A DNA stretch of 44,043 nt from JAHQVK01 sp039819565 (GCA_039819565.1 JBCBRU010000006.1:1-44043); one strand, 5' to 3'; counted from the first letter of the stretch, positions 7,611 to 15,990 are shown. A program made the numbers and translations. Notes: a model not told the origin generated them from the letters alone.

Positions 7611-8420
7611 TCAAGGGCAAGGAGGACGGTCGGAGAGGGTCGCGCCCACCGCCTCTTCGAAGCGCGCGAGGTCTTCATCCGCCACTCGGACCTCGGCCCC
7701 GCTCAGGGCGTCGGTGCTGGAGCCGGCGAGCACGTCGTGAAGCATCACGGCGGTGAGCACTCGCCCCGCCAAGCTCGCGTGGTTGCCGTCGGTATCGTGG
7801 AGCGAAGGTATCTCTGGCTCGGCGAGGACCCGATCCCAAGCGAGCCCCACCGGAGCCAAGCAAGCCGGCTCCTCCTGGGCGATCCCCTCATGAATCGTGT
7901 GGATGTACTGGGCCTCGGTCATCCGACCGCGCTGTGGGTGCTCGGGAAACAGGATCGGGACCATTCCGCGCTCCTTCGCGCGGGCGATGAAGGCCCGCGT
8001 GAAGTCCGTGGGAAAGAGCGTCGTCTCGCTCTGCGAGTACCGCTGGCCCTGGAGAATCACGTGGGTCCAGTTCCCCGTCTCCAGGGCTCGGCGGGACTCC
8101 GCCGACTGCCAGTGCTCGCGCATGGTGGGCTGGAAGGGCCCGCGCTCCGCCTCTACGAATCGCTCGGGACGACTGTGCTCGAACAGGGCCTCGATGATCC
8201 CATCGAGGCCCACCACGTGACTGTTTCCGAGCAGCAACACCCGGATCGGCCCGTCCGCCGGAAATTTAGGCACCGGGGCTCCACTCACGATGGGATCGGG
8301 GGGCGTATCCGGGACCGTGGGCTCGGGAGGCGCGCGGACCGCCTCCGGTTCGAATCCGCCCGGTCCGCACGCTGCCACCGCGGGCAGGAGGATCGGCAAG
8401 ACTCGGTTCCGGAGCGCCAC
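7611..8420 (-). CDS. SGNH-hydrolase-like lipoprotein
   Basis: A 269-aa protein starting at GTG 8420. A short signal ends in the lipobox VAAC (Cys18), followed by a Pro-rich linker. The mature domain has features of the SGNH hydrolase fold: RVLLLGNSHVVG at block I (Ser as nucleophile candidate), and HDTDGNHAS near the C-terminus, which supplies the Asp/His pair of block V. Such enzymes act on esters or acetylated sugars; the substrate here is unknown. The GNSH form of block I, rather than GDSL, occurs in a subset of these proteins. It lies upstream of queE in the same direction, with a gap of about 110 bp. Confidence 0.7.
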   Translation of the reverse strand: MALRNRVLPILLPAVAACGPGGFEPEAVRAPPEPTVPDTPPDPIVSGAPVPKFPADGPIRVLLLGNSHVVGLDGIIEALFEHSRPERFVEAERGPFQPTMREHWQSAESRRALETGNWTHVILQGQRYSQSETTLFPTDFTRAFIARAKERGMVPILFPEHPQRGRMTEAQYIHTIHEGIAQEEPACLAPVGLAWDRVLAEPEIPSLHDTDGNHASLAGRVLTAVMLHDVLAGSSTDALSGAEVRVADEDLARFEEAVGATLSDRPPCP

Positions 8421-8486
8421 ATCTCGATTTGAGCATCGAAGCCCGGTCGCGGTCGAGATCCGCCGTACCCGGGGCCGGGCGTGGAC

Positions 8487-9227
8487 TCAGACGCGAATTT
8501 CTTCCTCGGGAGCCGTATCGAAGGCATCCAGGGGCGGCTCCTCACCGCCCTCGGCCGGAGTCGGGGCCTCGGCGGAGTCCGCCTCCCCCGTCTTGGCCTT
8601 GAGACAAGCGTTGAGCATCTCGGCGTCAGGGAGAGCCACCGTGGGATCGGCCTCAGAGAACTCACTCACCACGGCGTTGACCTCACCGAGACCGGACTCG
8701 AGCTTGTCGACCTCCTCGTAGGCCCCGGAGAGCACCTCATCCATGGTTCGAAAGACGTCGAGAATGGCCTCCGCCTTCTCTTTGATCTCGGGAGGGAGGC
8801 CCGCGGTTCCGCCGAGCCGACCAACCATGGTCACCGCCTCCATCTGCTTGTCCATGGTCTCCCCCACCGCGGCGCTGACCCGACTCACCGATGCGGTCAT
8901 CCCGTCGAGAACGTCCGTGGTTTCCTTGACCCTGACCTTCAGTTTCTCGAGGACTTCGGGATCGCCAGCCATCTTGCCGTCGGCCACGAGCGCGTCGATG
9001 TCCGCCGTCTCGAAGGTGACGATCTTCCTCTTGCGGGCCGCTTCCTCCTCGATCCGACGCGCTTCTTGCTTCGCGTCCTCCAGGCGCTCCTCGACGGCGA
9101 GCAGCCGTAGTCGAGACTCCTCATCCATCGAGCCGACGCGACGCCAAAAGTATAGGGCCACCAGCGAGCTCAGCAGGACCGCCTCGATGAGGACGGCCAC
9201 CAGCCATGGGTTCATCACGATGTTCAC
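8487..9227 (-). CDS. Membrane-anchored coiled-coil protein, unknown
   Basis: A 246-aa protein with one N-terminal membrane helix (about 8-27, followed by RRVGS), a charged coiled-coil-prone stretch (EERLEDAKQEARRIEEEAARKRK) and an Ala/Glu/Pro-rich acidic tail. The topology would leave most of it in the cytoplasm. I do not recognise a family. Its GTG start overlaps the stop of the upstream VWA gene in the sequence GTGA (9224-9227), with GGAGG 7 nt ahead. The two are therefore probably translated together and act together. Confidence 0.65.
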   Translation of the reverse strand: MNIVMNPWLVAVLIEAVLLSSLVALYFWRRVGSMDEESRLRLLAVEERLEDAKQEARRIEEEAARKRKIVTFETADIDALVADGKMAGDPEVLEKLKVRVKETTDVLDGMTASVSRVSAAVGETMDKQMEAVTMVGRLGGTAGLPPEIKEKAEAILDVFRTMDEVLSGAYEEVDKLESGLGEVNAVVSEFSEADPTVALPDAEMLNACLKAKTGEADSAEAPTPAEGGEEPPLDAFDTAPEEEIRV

Positions 9228-11074
9228 AGGTCTTCCTCCAGCTGCATGAACTCGCTCTCACGGGCTCGGCGCGCTCGCTGCAGCCCAAAGAATCCGAAGA
9301 GCCCGATCGTGACCGGGACATTGAGGACCAACAGCCGTGTGCCCACGGCGGCGAGATAGTCGGCCCAGGTGGGGTCGCGGGCCGCGTCGACGAAGGGCCC
9401 GCCGCCGTCGCTCTGGACGACGTGTCCGTCCATCGTCTTGCCTTTGATGACGACCTTGAGGTCGTGCTCGTGACCGAGCTCCGGCGCCGGGACCGCAACC
9501 TTGAGACGGCGCCGGTCTCGGCGAAAGCTTCGTTTCGCGATGAGCTCGCCCTCTCGCTCCACGTGGAGCATGGCGTAGAGCTGAGCGAAGCGAGGGCAAG
9601 TCCGACTCATGTCGATGGTCACCATCCGCTGCTGCGCCGCAAACTTCCCGGTGAAGCAGGTTGGGTTGACGAGATAGGTAATGCGGCGCTCCCGCTGGAT
9701 CTCGGGGCTGTAGGCGGTCAGCCGAACCTCATGGTAGCCCTCTATCTCGTTCTCGAGGTTCGCCGAGAAGAGCCCGTGCTGGCCGCGTTCCAGTCGGACC
9801 GGGGTGACTCGCCCCGCCGGATCCCGCACCTCAGCTTCGATCACGAGGTGCTTCAGCAGGGCGTAGGCGTTGAGGATGTCGTCGCCTTTGCGGAGGAAGG
9901 CCCGAATCTGAAAGGAAGCACCCACCATGGGTCGACGGGGTCCCACTTCCACCACGAGGCGGACGTCACTCGAGTTGACGTGACCCACCACGCCTCCCAG
10001 CTTGGAGGGCTGTCTTACCTTCCACTTGCCAGCCTCAGGCTTCGTAATCCTGACCAGGTCGTACTCTTTGAAGGACTTCCAGGTAACCCCGGGATACTTA
10101 GACTTCGCCCCGAGGACGCGGTCTCCCGGAGTCACGAGTTGGTTTCGGTCCTTGGTCGTCTTCTTGGGGAGGACCACCGTAGCCTCGCCGATGCTATCGT
10201 CCATCACCACGGTATCTCCCACCACGGGGAGGGACTCCGTCCGATGAAGGCGAACGAAGATATCACTGAAGGCCTGCTTCAGATCGTCGCCTCGCTCCAC
10301 CCGGAACGTGGATCCACCCGTGGCCTCGGCGAGCTGCTGATAGGCTTCGATTTTGACCTTTCGCCCAAAGCCCACCACGTAGACCGGGACCTTGCGGCGA
10401 GCGAGCTTCTTGGCCACCGCGGGAGGCAAGCGGGGCTCGGCGGTGCCGGCGCGGTCGCTGTGGGCAAGCACGACGAGGGCATCGACGGTCCCCGGCCGAG
10501 GCTTTCCGAAGGTCGACAGGGCGTAGTTGGCGGCCGCACCAAAGGGAGCGGCCTCCGGAGCTTCGACCGCGCTGAGCCGGCCTCGAATGTCGCTGAAGGT
10601 CTCGGAGACCCTCAGCGGTGCGGGAGCCATACGCACGGGGTTGGCGGACTCGACGAAGAGCCCGACGTAGTCCTCGCGGTTGGCCATGCTGGCGTAGAGC
10701 AGGGCGGCCGAGAGGCTCAGCTGGCGGGTCATGGCTCCCCCATCGGGGTCGTCCACCACGAGCATCGCGCGGATGGCGGTCGGCCGAGAGGCTTTCTTCC
10801 TTGGAGCCGCTTCGGCTTCGGCCGCCTCCTCAGCCGCGGGCGCCTCCTCGGCCGCGGGGGCCGCCTCCGCCGGGGCCTCCGACGCGGGGGCCTCCGACGC
10901 GGGGGTCTCCGAACCGGGGGCCTCCGCCGCCGCCTCGGGCGCGGGGGCCGCCTCCGCCGGGGCCTCCGACGCGGGGGTCTCCGAACCGGGGGCCGGATCT
11001 TGCGCGGCAGCGACGCTAGCCGTGAAGGCCAAGACCGCCCACGTCCAGGGGGTGAGTGCTCGCAGTGTGCTCAT
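9224..11074 (-). CDS. VWA-like membrane protein with Ala/Pro/Glu-rich linker
   Basis: A 616-aa exported protein. A signal peptide ends near AAA-QD (about residue 25). A low-complexity linker of PASEAP-type repeats covers about 26-95. A von Willebrand factor A-like fold follows (about 100-300; VDALVVLAHSD, KVPVYVVGFGRKVKIEAYQQLAEATGGSTFRV). The metal-binding DxSxS motif is replaced by VDDPDGGAM, so metal-dependent binding is doubtful. A beta-rich region and a C-terminal membrane helix (about 570-595) complete it, leaving a short cytoplasmic tail. This suggests a sensor or adhesion protein held in the inner membrane. It is the first gene of a pair with the coiled-coil protein. The role is unknown. 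Confidence 0.75.
   Translation of the reverse strand: MSTLRALTPWTWAVLAFTASVAAAQDPAPGSETPASEAPAEAAPAPEAAAEAPGSETPASEAPASEAPAEAAPAAEEAPAAEEAAEAEAAPRKKASRPTAIRAMLVVDDPDGGAMTRQLSLSAALLYASMANREDYVGLFVESANPVRMAPAPLRVSETFSDIRGRLSAVEAPEAAPFGAAANYALSTFGKPRPGTVDALVVLAHSDRAGTAEPRLPPAVAKKLARRKVPVYVVGFGRKVKIEAYQQLAEATGGSTFRVERGDDLKQAFSDIFVRLHRTESLPVVGDTVVMDDSIGEATVVLPKKTTKDRNQLVTPGDRVLGAKSKYPGVTWKSFKEYDLVRITKPEAGKWKVRQPSKLGGVVGHVNSSDVRLVVEVGPRRPMVGASFQIRAFLRKGDDILNAYALLKHLVIEAEVRDPAGRVTPVRLERGQHGLFSANLENEIEGYHEVRLTAYSPEIQRERRITYLVNPTCFTGKFAAQQRMVTIDMSRTCPRFAQLYAMLHVEREGELIAKRSFRRDRRRLKVAVPAPELGHEHDLKVVIKGKTMDGHVVQSDGGGPFVDAARDPTWADYLAAVGTRLLVLNVPVTIGLFGFFGLQRARRARESEFMQLEEDL
10856..10993. repeat. Coding minisatellite in the VWA-like protein gene
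   Basis: Within the linker-coding part, a GC-rich unit recurs: GCCTCCGACGCGGGGG and TCTCCGAACCGGGGGCC appear twice each, within larger near-identical blocks (10856-10922 and 10943-10993). They encode the repeating Ala/Glu/Pro/Ser linker. Copy number is likely to vary by slippage and may be an assembly risk. Confidence 0.7.
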
Positions 11075-11148
11075 CGGGGTCCGCCTCGCGAAGGGAGATC
11101 GGGCACCTGCCTCGACCCTGGACTTCCCACTGCGCGCGAACTTGCTCT

Positions 11149-11167
11149 CCGTTTCGTGTCGAAACGG
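11149..11167. promoter_or_regulatory. Operator-like palindrome between VWA-like gene and thrB
   Basis: CCGTTTCG-TGT-CGAAACGG is a perfect 8-bp dyad around 3 nt. It sits in the 140-bp gap between two divergent genes, 48 bp before thrB and 75 bp before the VWA-like gene. This suits a dimeric repressor or activator site. The core resembles the CGAAAC/GTTTCG arms at 1847-1875, but the spacing differs. Confidence 0.4.
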
Positions 11168-11214
11168 TTGGCTCTTCGAGACCGGAGAGGGGGGAATTGC
11201 TAGCGTCCCCGCTC

Positions 11215-12150
11215 ATGGACGCTGACGTCGAGGTCTTCGCCCCCGCGACCGTAGCCAACGTCGGCTGCGGGTTCGACGTGCTGGGCTTCGCCCTCCCTCG
11301 CCCCGGAGACTCCGTGGTCGCCCGGCCCATTCCCGGCCAGGATCTGGTCATCGAGGCCATCGTCGGGGAGGCCGAAGGCATCCCCTTCGAAGTTGACGGC
11401 AACACCGCCGGGGTAGCTGCGCGGTCGCTCCTCGAGCACCTCGGGGTGAAGAAGGGCATTGGGCTGCGGCTGGACAAGGGCATCCCGATCGGAAGCGGTG
11501 CCGGCTCCAGCGCCGCCTCGGCCGTCGCCGCTGCGGTGGCTGTCAACGAGCTCCTCGGGCGCCCCCTCGATCGACGGGAGCTGCTTCGCTTTGCCCTCGA
11601 GGGGGAGGCCATTGCCAGCGGCGGGGCCATCCACGCGGACAACGTCGGACCTTGCCTCCTCGGGGGTATGGTCCTGGTGCGGAGCAACGCGGATCTCGAC
11701 ACCGTCGACATCGAAACCCCGGAGGCCCTGTTCGCGGCCGTCGTCCTGCCGGATCACCAGATTCTCACCACGGAGGCTCGGGCCATCCTCCGACCGGAGA
11801 TCCCCATGAAGGACGCCATCACCCAGTGGGGGAACGTGGGCGGACTGGTGGCCGGGCTCATGACCGGCGACTTCGGCCTCATCGGTCGCTCCCTGGTGGA
11901 CGTCGTGGCCGAGCCTCGGCGGATGAGCCTCATTCCCGGCTTCGCCGATGTGCGCCAGGCCGCCCTCGACGCCGGGGCCCTGGGCTGCGGGATATCGGGG
12001 GCGGGCCCCGCCGTGTTCGCGCTGTGCGAGGGCGACGAGCCCGCATTCCACACCGCCATCGCCATGCAGCACGCCTTCGCAGAACATGGGCTCTCGGCCC
12101 GCCGCTACGTGGGTCCCATCAACCCTGTCGGCGCCCAGCGCATCCGCTGA
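11215..12150 (+). CDS. thrB: Homoserine kinase
   Basis: GHMP-family kinase that phosphorylates homoserine to O-phosphohomoserine, the penultimate step of threonine synthesis. The protein is 311 aa. The N-terminal family motif is APATVANVGCGFDVLGFAL (9-27) and the ATP-binding GHMP motif is PIGSGAGSSAASA (91-103). The C-terminal motif GCGISGAGPAVFAL is also present. ATG 11215 is chosen because it matches the family start, although the ribosome binding site is poorly placed. No thrA, thrC or asd gene is adjacent. It converges with recJ, with a 21-bp gap. Confidence 0.95.
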   Translation: MDADVEVFAPATVANVGCGFDVLGFALPRPGDSVVARPIPGQDLVIEAIVGEAEGIPFEVDGNTAGVAARSLLEHLGVKKGIGLRLDKGIPIGSGAGSSAASAVAAAVAVNELLGRPLDRRELLRFALEGEAIASGGAIHADNVGPCLLGGMVLVRSNADLDTVDIETPEALFAAVVLPDHQILTTEARAILRPEIPMKDAITQWGNVGGLVAGLMTGDFGLIGRSLVDVVAEPRRMSLIPGFADVRQAALDAGALGCGISGAGPAVFALCEGDEPAFHTAIAMQHAFAEHGLSARRYVGPINPVGAQRIR

Positions 12151-12171
12151 CGCCGGGGGATTCGAGGTGCC

Positions 12172-13950
12172 TCAGCCTCGTTCCGCGTCGGCGTCGGCGG
12201 GAGCCAGGTCTCGTATGCGGAGCTCGATAGATTCGTACCCCTGAAACTCGTTGAGCTCGAGGCAGGCGACGACGGTCATGGCCGCGCCCGGGGCGCAGTC
12301 CTCGAGGCGATCTCCCATCTTGAAGGCGATTCCGGCCACGAGCCGCTCGCTCCCTTCGAGCCTGAGCTTGAGATGATCCTGCCCTACGAGCCGGGCCGTC
12401 CGCACCCGCAGCTCCGGTATTCGAAAGACAGGTTGCGGATTCCCGTTTCCGAAGGGCTCGAGGCGCCGCAGCCCGTTGAAGGCTTCGAAACCCACCTCCC
12501 GCGGATCGAGGTCATCGTCGTAGTCGAGGCGCGACTCCGTCACCTCACCGTAGCGGGGGTCGGCGCGCACCCGAAGCTCCATGTCCTGCCGAAAGGCGTC
12601 GAGGTCCTCGAAGCGCATCCGCAGGCCCGCCGCCGCTTGGTGCCCACCGAACTTCACGAGATGCTGCTGGCAGTCGCTCATCGCGTCGTAGAGGTGGAGG
12701 CCTCGCGCGGTGCGGCCCGAGCCTCGCCCACCCTCTCCGACCAGGATGGTAGGGCGGTCGTAGCGCTCCACGAGCTTGGAGGCCACGATGCCGACCACGC
12801 CCGCGTGCCAATCAGCGTTGCCGAGGACCACCACGTCAGGAAGGGCGTCCAGCTCCTCGATGGCCTCCACGGCGTCGTCGTAGACTTCGGCTTCGATGCG
12901 CTGCCGGTGACCGTTCGCTTCGTCGAGGGCATGAGCCAGCGGGCGCGCGGCGTCGATGTCTTCGGCCAGGAGGAGCCGCACCCCCACCGTGGCGTCGTCG
13001 AGGCGGCCGGCGGCGTTGATCCGCGGACCGAGACGAAAGCCGATGTCGGTGCTGCTCATCCGCGGGGGATGAACCCGCGAAACCTCGGCCAGGGCGCGCA
13101 CCCCGGGCCGGTGGGCGCGACGCAGCTCGAGGAGGCCAAAATGAGTAAGGACGCGGTTCACACCGGTGAGGGGGACCATGTCCGCGACCGTCCCCAGGGC
13201 GACGAGGTCGGCGAAACGAAGCAGGTTGGGCTCAGGACGCGTCGGGCCGTAGTAGCCCCGCTCGCGGAGCACCTTCCGCAGGCCGATAACGAGGTTGAAG
13301 GTGACCCCGACCGCCGCCAGCACCGGGTCTGGGTAGGTGCAGTCTGGCTGGTGAGGATTGAGCGTCGCGACCGTCGACGGCATCCGCGGCGGGCAGCGGT
13401 GATGGTCGACCACGATGCACTCGATGCCGTGGTTGTTCGCCCTCTCGATCTCGTCGACCGCGGTGATGCCGCAGTCGAGGGTAACCAGGAGCCGCGCTTC
13501 GGACCGGGCGATGGTGTCGATCGCCTCCGCGTTCAACCCGTAGCCCTCCTTGAGTCGCTTCGGGATGTAGATGTCCGGCTCGAGCCCGTGCGCCCCCAGA
13601 AACTCCCCGAGGAGACTGGAGGACGTGACCCCGTCGACGTCGTAGTCGCCGTAGAGGCACACCTTCTCCCCCCCCGCGATGGCGTCCGCGAGCCGCTCGG
13701 CGGCGCGCTCGAGATCTTTCATCAAAAAGGGGTGGGGAAGATGCTCGAGGCGGGGATCCAGGAACCGATCCGCGTCCTCCTTGGACGTGATGCCCCGGGC
13801 CGCGAGAAGGCGGGCGATGCCCTCGGGTAGCCCTCCCTCGCGAGCAAGACGCTCGGCGGTGCTCGCATCGTGATCCCGACGGAGCCAGACGCGGCGCACG
13901 GCACGGGCAGGCGGGCGCTCCCCATCGAGGACCTCAGCGGCGGCGCTCAT
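12172..13950 (-). CDS. recJ: Single-stranded-DNA-specific 5'-3' exonuclease RecJ
   Basis: DHH-family nuclease that degrades single-stranded DNA in recombination and mismatch or base-excision repair. The protein is 592 aa from ATG 13950, close to family length. Metal-binding motifs are DYDVDG (102-107), TLDCGIT, and DHH (182-184, in VVDHHRCPP). The DHHA1 domain contains GRGSGRTARGLHLYDA and FGGHQAAAGLRM. A TATATA stretch lies about 12 nt before the start and there is no ribosome binding site; a leaderless mRNA is possible. The gene is divergent from the following lipoprotein gene. Confidence 0.95.
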   Translation of the reverse strand: MSAAAEVLDGERPPARAVRRVWLRRDHDASTAERLAREGGLPEGIARLLAARGITSKEDADRFLDPRLEHLPHPFLMKDLERAAERLADAIAGGEKVCLYGDYDVDGVTSSSLLGEFLGAHGLEPDIYIPKRLKEGYGLNAEAIDTIARSEARLLVTLDCGITAVDEIERANNHGIECIVVDHHRCPPRMPSTVATLNPHQPDCTYPDPVLAAVGVTFNLVIGLRKVLRERGYYGPTRPEPNLLRFADLVALGTVADMVPLTGVNRVLTHFGLLELRRAHRPGVRALAEVSRVHPPRMSSTDIGFRLGPRINAAGRLDDATVGVRLLLAEDIDAARPLAHALDEANGHRQRIEAEVYDDAVEAIEELDALPDVVVLGNADWHAGVVGIVASKLVERYDRPTILVGEGGRGSGRTARGLHLYDAMSDCQQHLVKFGGHQAAAGLRMRFEDLDAFRQDMELRVRADPRYGEVTESRLDYDDDLDPREVGFEAFNGLRRLEPFGNGNPQPVFRIPELRVRTARLVGQDHLKLRLEGSERLVAGIAFKMGDRLEDCAPGAAMTVVACLELNEFQGYESIELRIRDLAPADADAERG

Positions 13951-14077
13951 CGTCAGACCGCTATATATGGTGTCGTCCGAGATTTCATCCCCCCAGATGC
14001 AGATGCGCGAGCGGATACCAGGCGGCGCGATGCCTATCACGCCCAGGATCGCTCGAGCCTGCTACCTTGAGAACACC

Positions 14078-14872
14078 ATGGTCAGTGCTCGAGGTCTCGG
14101 CGCGTGCATCGGTTGTGCGGTGGCAGCGGCGGTCGCGGGAGGCTGCCGGACGGTCCCCAGCCTCAAGCCCGCTCCGTCGGCCCGCGTCGCCCCCGAAGAT
14201 GCTCGGGGGAGCCTCGGCGAGAACGCGGTCATGGACACCGCGGCCGGGATCCAGGTCGTCGCGACCACAGAAGGGTGGAACGGTCCGGTCACGGTGCCCA
14301 CCTACGTGACGGCGATGAAGCTGGCGGTCCGCAACACGTCGAAGCGACCGGTGCGGCTCGAGTACAAGCACCTCCGCCTCGAGGCCCCGAAGGCGGGAGA
14401 GACCAAGACCTTCAAGGCGGTGCCGCCGCACCGGATCCGAAGCGGCGCCGTCAACCAGCTCACCGACCCCTACGGCAGCGTGAGACCGCTCTGGTTCGGG
14501 CGGGGCTACTCGATATGCGGGCCCTACGCCGGCTTCTATCGCTTTCCCAACTCTCCCTGGGCGGGCCCCTACCCCCTCGTCCTCAACGCCTGGAACCGGC
14601 CCTTCCTGGCCACGCGCTACGTTTACGCGCATCCGCTCCTCGCTTACGGTCTTCCTCCGGGGATCCTAGAGCCAGGCGGCGAGGTCGAGGGCTGGGTGTT
14701 CTTTCGCCGCGTGGACGCGGATCTCCCGCGCCTGACCTTGAGGGCAGAGCTGGTCGACGCCGATACCAAAAAGGTCCTCGGAGCCGCCCGGATCCCTTTC
14801 GACAACGAGCGGCTCATGACCGAGGGCCTCCCCGTCCGGAGCTCCGAGCCGGGCGGCGCCCGCATCCCCTAG
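14078..14872 (+). CDS. Putative lipoprotein of unknown function
   Basis: A 264-aa protein with a signal ending in AVAGGC (Cys23). The mature part begins with a Pro/Ala linker, then a domain containing TYVTAMKLAVRNTSKRPVRLEYKHLRLEA, which looks like an immunoglobulin-like beta-sandwich for surface proteins. A Tyr/Pro/Gly-rich stretch (YAGFYRFPNSPWAGPYPL) follows, then GEVEGWVFFRRV, a phrase common in such lipoproteins. I do not know a function. ATG 14078 is chosen because the signal peptide begins there; the upstream reading frame is not signal-like. The gene diverges from recJ across 127 bp. Confidence 0.75.
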   Translation: MVSARGLGACIGCAVAAAVAGGCRTVPSLKPAPSARVAPEDARGSLGENAVMDTAAGIQVVATTEGWNGPVTVPTYVTAMKLAVRNTSKRPVRLEYKHLRLEAPKAGETKTFKAVPPHRIRSGAVNQLTDPYGSVRPLWFGRGYSICGPYAGFYRFPNSPWAGPYPLVLNAWNRPFLATRYVYAHPLLAYGLPPGILEPGGEVEGWVFFRRVDADLPRLTLRAELVDADTKKVLGAARIPFDNERLMTEGLPVRSSEPGGARIP

Positions 14873-14980
14873 CCGGAGCCGGGCATCACCCCCGCAAGTA
14901 GGATTGCGTGAGCCTGGCCACAGGTATACGCCCAGCCCATGCCGTCCATTCGACCTTCGTCATTGTTGAGTAAGAAGCGT

Positions 14981-15006
14981 CTCTCCTAGCTTCACGGGCA
15001 GGAGAG
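14981..15006 (+). promoter_or_regulatory. Hairpin that covers the ribosome binding site of a small ORF
   Basis: CTCTCCT (14981-14987) pairs perfectly with AGGAGAG (15000-15006) across a 12-nt loop. The right arm contains GGAG, the ribosome binding site of the ORF starting at 15012. Such pairing could hold translation low until it is opened by temperature, an RNA or a protein. The effect is inferred from sequence only. The rest of 14873-15011 shows nothing I can name. Confidence 0.4.
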
Positions 15007-15011
15007 TTCCG

Positions 15012-15182
15012 TTGATTACCGTAAAGAACATCGAGCGAAGCCTAGGTACCCTGACCTTCGTCGTCCTCATGATCCTGAGTCTCGGCGACGTCGCGTCTCG
15101 CCTCGGCTCTGAAGAAACCCCCTTCGTGCTGAGCCGCCAGGAGTGTCTCGAGCCCAACTCCGACCTTGACGCTTTTCGCTAG
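15012..15182 (+). CDS. Small membrane-protein candidate (TTG start)
   Basis: A 56-codon frame from TTG 15012 with GGAG 7 nt upstream. It encodes a hydrophobic stretch at about 10-28 (LGTLTFVVLMILSLG) and a charged C-terminus with one Cys. A single membrane helix is likely. It ends 21 bp before the convergent Kunitz/Kazal gene. I recognise no family. Evidence is limited to the ribosome binding site, the hydrophobic profile and the frame, so it may not be expressed. Confidence 0.35.
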   Translation: MITVKNIERSLGTLTFVVLMILSLGDVASRLGSEETPFVLSRQECLEPNSDLDAFR

Positions 15183-15203
15183 GAGCTCACCCGCCAAGTC
15201 GAG

Positions 15204-15770
15204 TCAGGACCCTTCGCAAACCCCCTTGCGGGCGACGTCCGTGCCCTCGACGTGGGCCGCGCACTCGTTTCCGTGGGTGCGTCCGTCACAGCCACACACA
15301 GGGTCGTAGATGAGGAAGCAACCGTCCGGTCGAGGGCGGCACACGCCCTCACCGTTTGCGGTATCGCAGCCGTCTTGAGGGAAGTCGCAAAACTCGTCCG
15401 CGGTGCAGGTGGGACCGGCCGAGCCCCCGCAGGCGCGCGCTTCGACCTCATCGCCGCCGCAAGCGGTCCGGCACGCCTCGAAGCTCTCGAAGCGGTTTTC
15501 GTTCCCCTCGCAGCCGCCCCAGAGAAACTCCCGGCAGCGATCGAGAGCGGGATCGAAGCCGTAGCGGGGGAAGGCAGCATCGCAGGGCCCGGTCTCGAGC
15601 GGAAGCTGGCAGCGCGGCATGGGGCTCGTCGAGGGCGGAGGCTCCGCCGCGGACCCGGTGGGGCTCCCTTCCGACGAGGAGCTCGGCTCCCCGAGACCGG
15701 GAGCCTCCGGCGCCCCCCCGCAGGCGGCGGCCCAGGTCAGCGCGAGGAAGGCGAGCGAGCTTCGAGACAT
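15204..15770 (-). CDS. Kunitz plus Kazal-type protease-inhibitor lipoprotein
   Basis: A 188-aa exported protein. The signal ends in TWAAAC (Cys17, a somewhat atypical lipobox), followed by a Ser/Pro/Gly-rich linker. Residues 54-104 are a Kunitz (BPTI-type) domain with all six Cys at 54, 63, 79, 87, 100 and 104, matching BPTI spacing exactly (8, 15, 7, 12 and 3 residues between). The inhibitory P1 position, Lys15 in BPTI, is Asp64 here, so trypsin inhibition is unlikely. Residues 114-185 are a Cys-rich Kazal-like domain (ten Cys; YDPVCGCDGRTHGNEC). Kunitz domains are uncommon in bacteria. It may protect the cell or act on foreign proteases. It is alone on the minus strand. Confidence 0.88.
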   Translation of the reverse strand: MSRSSLAFLALTWAAACGGAPEAPGLGEPSSSSEGSPTGSAAEPPPSTSPMPRCQLPLETGPCDAAFPRYGFDPALDRCREFLWGGCEGNENRFESFEACRTACGGDEVEARACGGSAGPTCTADEFCDFPQDGCDTANGEGVCRPRPDGCFLIYDPVCGCDGRTHGNECAAHVEGTDVARKGVCEGS

Positions 15771-15990
15771 GCGGGTCTAGCATTCAAAGCCTGGACCAGA
15801 TGGCCAAGCGCCAGCTTTAGCCTTTGCGCCTCGAATTTCCGTCGGCTCGAGCCTCGGGCGGGGGTGCCTGCGCGTTGACGAACGCCCACCCGGGCGCGAG
15901 AGCTCGCCGGTCGGACGCATCGTCTCAAGTCCGAGACCGCTTTAGGCTGCGAGCCTCGGATCTTCGAGAGTTCAGAGCGAGGCACGCACA

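Noticed and set aside
8346..8356. A GGTTCGAATCC string that resembles a tRNA T-loop
   Set aside because: It lies inside the SGNH lipoprotein gene, no acceptor or anticodon stems can be formed around it, and it is explained by the coding sequence.
10800..11000. A run of short GC-rich repeats that could look like a CRISPR array
   Set aside because: The repeats are uneven, have no regular spacers, and encode a low-complexity protein linker in a large open gene.
12373..13830. A long plus-strand frame of 485 codons opposite recJ
   Set aside because: It is a mirror of the recJ gene caused by high GC; the composition is Arg/His-rich and no family motif is seen.
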